DNA of 8,406 nucleotides, taken from NCBI GenBank assembly GCA_020056865.1, contig JAGVGX010000300.1:1-8406 (forward strand). Direction: 5' to 3'. Position 1 is the first letter of the stretch. Each line of letters opens with the position of its first letter. The notes below the pieces were generated by a model, which saw only the letters and a list, made by a program, of their open reading frames with translations, made no database searches and had not been told where the DNA came from. Positions 5,998-8,406 of this stretch are shown piece by piece. The translations under genes were made by a program, and so were the position numbers. This DNA is from Desulfobacterales bacterium. Lineage in GTDB: Bacteria > Desulfobacterota > Desulfobacteria > Desulfobacterales > BuS5.

Positions 5998-7878
5998 TTG
6001 AAATTGCTTGATAAAATAGATTCACCTGAAGATCTTAAGGGGCTCTCCAGAACCGATTTGCCTTTACTTGCTCAAGAAATAAGAGAGGTTATAATAAATG
6101 TCGTATCTAAAAACGGAGGCCATCTTGCCTCAAGTCTCGGTGCAGTTGAGCTTGCAATTGCCATCCATTATGTGTTTGACTCCCCTGACGACAAGATTAT
6201 CTGGGATGTCGGTCATCAGGCATATGCCCATAAGCTGCTTACTGGGCGAAGAGGCAAGTTCCATACATTGCGTAAGCATGAAGGTATAAGTGGCTTTACA
6301 TCTATTAAAGAGAGTGAGCATGATGCCTTTTCCACAGGACACAGCGGCACTTCCATATCTGCGGGTCTTGGGATTGCCTGCGGCATGCGTTTAAAAAATG
6401 AAACCTCCAAGGTTGTTGTTGTCATTGGAGATGGGTCCATGACTTCCGGAATGGCTTTTGAGGGGCTTAACCAGGCAGGAGATATCCACAAGGATATTAT
6501 TGTTATTTTAAATGACAATGATATGTCGATATCACACAATGTCGGAGCTTTGTCTTCATTTCTGAGCAGGACATTTTCTGCAAAAAAAATGCAGGTGTTC
6601 AAAAAGGAGTTTGGAGAGTTTTTAAAATCACTTCCAAAAATAGGAACCGATGTTTATCAGTTTGCAAAGCGTTCCGAAGAATCTTTCAAATCGTTTGTTA
6701 CGCCTGGGATGCTTTTTGAAGCGTTTAATTTTGAATATTTTGGCCCCATTAATGGCCATAACCTGAAACACCTTATTGAAATCCTACAAAATATTAAATA
6801 TCTTAATGAACCTGTACTCCTTCATATTACCACCCAAAAAGGGAAAGGGTATGCTCCTGCTGAAAAAAATCCGGTATATTTCCATGGTATTGGATCTTTT
6901 GAGGTGGAAACAGGCAACAGCTGTAACAAAAAAACAACGCCAACATACACGCAAATTTTTGGCAATACCATGGTTGAACTGGCAGGCAAGGATGAAAAGA
7001 TCATCGCTGTTACTGCAGCCATGCCGGAAGGAACAGGGCTTGCTGACTTTGCAAAAACCTATCCTGACCGTTTTTTTGATGTAGGCATAGCTGAACAGCA
7101 TGGGGTCACTTTTTCTGCAGGTCTTGCGCTTAAGGGCTTTAAACCTGTGGTGGCTATTTATTCAACCTTTCTGCAACGCGCATATGATCAGATCATACAT
7201 GATGTATGCCTTGAAGCTATTCCTGTAACCTTTGCTGTTGACAGAGGGGGTATTGTCGGAGAAGATGGATTTACCCATAACGGCCTTTTCGATTTCTCAT
7301 ATCTTCGAAGCCTTCCCAATATGGTGGTCATGGCGCCAAAAGATGAAAGTGAACTGCGCAATATGATTGCAACAGCCATTAACCATAATGGGCCCATAGC
7401 TTTCAGATACCCCAGAGGAACTGCAACCGGAGTTGCAATCGATAAAATCATCACACCTGTCGAGATTGGAAAAGGAGAAATTCTTACCCAAGGTGATGAC
7501 TTGCTTATTCTATCCGTAGGGAGAACCGTTATAGATGCGATGGATGCATATACAATTTTAAGGGAAAGAAGGATATCTGCAACCATTGTCAACTGTAGAT
7601 TTGTTAAACCTCTTGATGTTGAATTAATCTGCAATCTTGCCTCTGATATACGTAAAATAATAACCGTAGAGGAAAATGTGCTGCAAGGCGGTTTCGGCAG
7701 TGCTGTTATTGAATGCCTGTGCGATAATAAAGTAGCAGGGTTTTCAATTGAACGAATTGGACTTCCTGATGCGTTTATAGAGCACGGGCCTCAGGCTATT
7801 TTGCGTGCTAAATACGGTATCGATTCACATGCTATCGTGAATGCAGCATTAAAGCTTGCTGAGGAGACAAAAAAGTAA
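5998..7878 (+). CDS. dxs: 1-deoxy-D-xylulose-5-phosphate synthase
   Basis: DXS joins pyruvate and glyceraldehyde 3-phosphate, with thiamine diphosphate, to make 1-deoxy-D-xylulose 5-phosphate, the first and flux-setting step of the MEP isoprenoid pathway; the product also feeds thiamine and pyridoxal synthesis. The 626 residues match the family (E. coli 620). Visible parts: GGHLASSLGAVEL (40-52) with His42, WDVGHQAYAHKLLTGR (69-84), GHSGTSISAGLG (114-125), the thiamine diphosphate motif from GDG 144-146 to NDN 172-174, FDVGIAEQH (360-368) with catalytic Glu366, YSTFLQRAYDQ (388-398), DRGGIVGEDGFTHNG (415-429) with Asp423 and His427, and FRYPRG (469-474). His42, Glu366 and His427 correspond to E. 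coli His49, Glu370 and His431, so the active site looks complete. Translation starts at TTG with GGAGA nine bases ahead. It lies 26 bases after ispA, so both probably share a transcript, linking isoprenoid supply to prenyl chain assembly. Confidence 0.97.
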   Translation: MKLLDKIDSPEDLKGLSRTDLPLLAQEIREVIINVVSKNGGHLASSLGAVELAIAIHYVFDSPDDKIIWDVGHQAYAHKLLTGRRGKFHTLRKHEGISGFTSIKESEHDAFSTGHSGTSISAGLGIACGMRLKNETSKVVVVIGDGSMTSGMAFEGLNQAGDIHKDIIVILNDNDMSISHNVGALSSFLSRTFSAKKMQVFKKEFGEFLKSLPKIGTDVYQFAKRSEESFKSFVTPGMLFEAFNFEYFGPINGHNLKHLIEILQNIKYLNEPVLLHITTQKGKGYAPAEKNPVYFHGIGSFEVETGNSCNKKTTPTYTQIFGNTMVELAGKDEKIIAVTAAMPEGTGLADFAKTYPDRFFDVGIAEQHGVTFSAGLALKGFKPVVAIYSTFLQRAYDQIIHDVCLEAIPVTFAVDRGGIVGEDGFTHNGLFDFSYLRSLPNMVVMAPKDESELRNMIATAINHNGPIAFRYPRGTATGVAIDKIITPVEIGKGEILTQGDDLLILSVGRTVIDAMDAYTILRERRISATIVNCRFVKPLDVELICNLASDIRKIITVEENVLQGGFGSAVIECLCDNKVAGFSIERIGLPDAFIEHGPQAILRAKYGIDSHAIVNAALKLAEETKK

Positions 7879-7905
7879 TCTGATATAACAAGCACGCCAA
7901 GCGTA

Positions 7906-7911
7906 TATAAT
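7906..7911 (+). promoter_or_regulatory. consensus -10 box candidate before tlyA
   Basis: TATAAT at 7906-7911 is a perfect sigma-70 -10 hexamer in the 72-base gap after dxs. The -35 side is poor: the best candidate is ATAACA at 7885-7890 with a short 15-base spacer, and there is no extended -10 TG. It may be an internal promoter for tlyA, but AT-rich DNA yields such hexamers by chance. Confidence 0.3.
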
Positions 7912-7934
7912 AAGGGCTTAAAAGGTGTGATTTC

Positions 7935-7976
7935 ATGTTTGGTTTTGGTTATGGCTGTATCCAAAAAAAGAATTGA
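7935..7976 (+). promoter_or_regulatory. possible 13-codon leader ORF overlapping the tlyA start
   Basis: ATG 7935 opens a short frame (MFGFGYGCIQKKN, stop TGA 7974-7976) in a different frame from tlyA, whose ATG 7951 lies inside it. AAAGGTG at 7922-7928 is the best Shine-Dalgarno-like motif in the gap and is correctly placed for this ATG rather than for any tlyA start. It could be a translated leader coupled to tlyA, or a chance ORF. There is no protein homology to support it. Confidence 0.2.
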
Positions 7977-8406
7977 TCTGATGGTTGTTGAAAAAGGGTT
8001 TACACAAAGTCGGCATCGTGCACAGGCATTGATTATGGCAGGCCGGATTTTTGTAAACGATCAGGTTGTTGATAAACCGGGGTTTTTTGTTTCTGAAACC
8101 GATACAATCGTTTTCAAACAAGATGATGTACCATATGTGAGCAGAGGCGGCATAAAGCTTGAAGAAGCCCTGAAAGTGTATGGCTTAGATGTTGATAATT
8201 TTATTTGTCTTGATGTTGGCGCTTCCACCGGCGGGTTTACCGACTGCCTTCTCCATCACGGAGCAAAAAAAATATATGCAATTGATGTAGGATACGGCCA
8301 GATAGCCTGGAAACTCAGGCAGGATAACCGCGTTGTTGTCATAGAAAAAACCAATATAAGACATATGGATCCAGGGGTTATCCCCTGCCCTGTAGATCTC
8401 GTCACA
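7951..8406 (+). CDS. tlyA: TlyA-family 16S/23S rRNA 2'-O-methyltransferase, 3'-truncated by window edge
   Basis: The frame runs off the window end after 152 residues; the family is usually about 240-270. An N-terminal S4 RNA-binding domain (about 6-60: RIDLMVVEKGF, SRHRAQALIMAGRIFVN, KPG) is followed by PYVSRGGIKLEEAL (61-74) and the SAM-binding motif I LDVGASTGGFTDCLL (87-101), then AIDVGYGQIAWKLRQD (110-125). Lys69 in SRGGIKL matches catalytic Lys69 of Mycobacterium tuberculosis TlyA; the remaining catalytic Asp, Lys and Glu should lie beyond the window. Characterised members methylate cytidine 2'-OH in rRNA; some homologues are annotated as hemolysins, which is not implied here. ATG 7951 is chosen because the family starts just before RIDxLLVE, yet no Shine-Dalgarno precedes it. 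In-frame alternatives are GTG 7927 (AAGGG at 7912-7916, 10-base spacer), TTG 7939 and TTG 7945. It follows dxs, as in the Bacillus subtilis gene order. Confidence 0.93.
   Translation, partial: MAVSKKRIDLMVVEKGFTQSRHRAQALIMAGRIFVNDQVVDKPGFFVSETDTIVFKQDDVPYVSRGGIKLEEALKVYGLDVDNFICLDVGASTGGFTDCLLHHGAKKIYAIDVGYGQIAWKLRQDNRVVVIEKTNIRHMDPGVIPCPVDLVT

Noticed and set aside
5982..6011. ATG 5982 as the start of dxs
   Set aside because: It is in a different frame and reaches a stop after nine codons; the GGAGA site and family alignment support TTG 5998.
7188..7634. 148-codon open frame on the - strand inside dxs
   Set aside because: The translation has no recognisable domain and lies wholly opposite the conserved C-terminal half of DXS.

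Overview
The window is a compact, AT-rich stretch of bacterial chromosome with every recognised gene on the + strand. The layout and protein flavour suggest a low-GC member of Desulfobacterota (the former Deltaproteobacteria, e.g. the Desulfobacterales). This is inferred from the GldG/DUF4340 gene pair, the appearance of the IspA and DXS proteins and the gene order; no rRNA or other taxonomic marker is present.

The left part (1-2990) holds the end of a gene for a GldG-family ABC-transporter auxiliary protein, whose start lies before the window. It is joined by a 1-base stop/start overlap to a DUF4340 membrane-anchored protein. Both have the bulk of the chain outside the cytoplasm and one visible membrane anchor. 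They look like the last two genes of an ABC exporter-type operon (ATPase and permease expected upstream), with unknown substrate.

A 124-bp, very AT-rich gap (2991-3114) follows, with a weak terminator-like hairpin plus T-run. Then comes a 92-residue protein of unknown function (3115-3393). An AT-rich element upstream of it recurs (17 of 19 bases) just upstream of the next gene.

The right part (3448-8406) is a housekeeping series: xseA and xseB (both subunits of exodeoxyribonuclease VII, overlapping genes), ispA (farnesyl-diphosphate-type prenyl synthase), dxs (first enzyme of the MEP isoprenoid pathway, TTG start) and the 5' part of tlyA (S4-domain plus FtsJ-like rRNA 2'-O-methyltransferase, cut by the window end). 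Gaps are short, which suggests co-transcription. The xseA-xseB-ispA-dxs-tlyA order also occurs in Bacillus subtilis, so it is a widely conserved neighbourhood. DXS supplies the entry to isopentenyl diphosphate synthesis and IspA condenses the C5 units to C10/C15 prenyl diphosphates; Exo VII and TlyA serve DNA and ribosome maintenance.

No RNA gene, CRISPR array, insertion sequence or phage gene was seen, and no convincing new multi-gene system. The points most worth a second look are small: an A9 tract in xseA where a one-base slip reads straight into a stop at the domain boundary, a 15-bp duplication that carries the xseB start, a conflict over the tlyA start with a possible 13-codon leader ORF, an Asp-to-Asn change in the second Asp-rich motif of IspA, and the repeated element around the unknown 92-residue gene.
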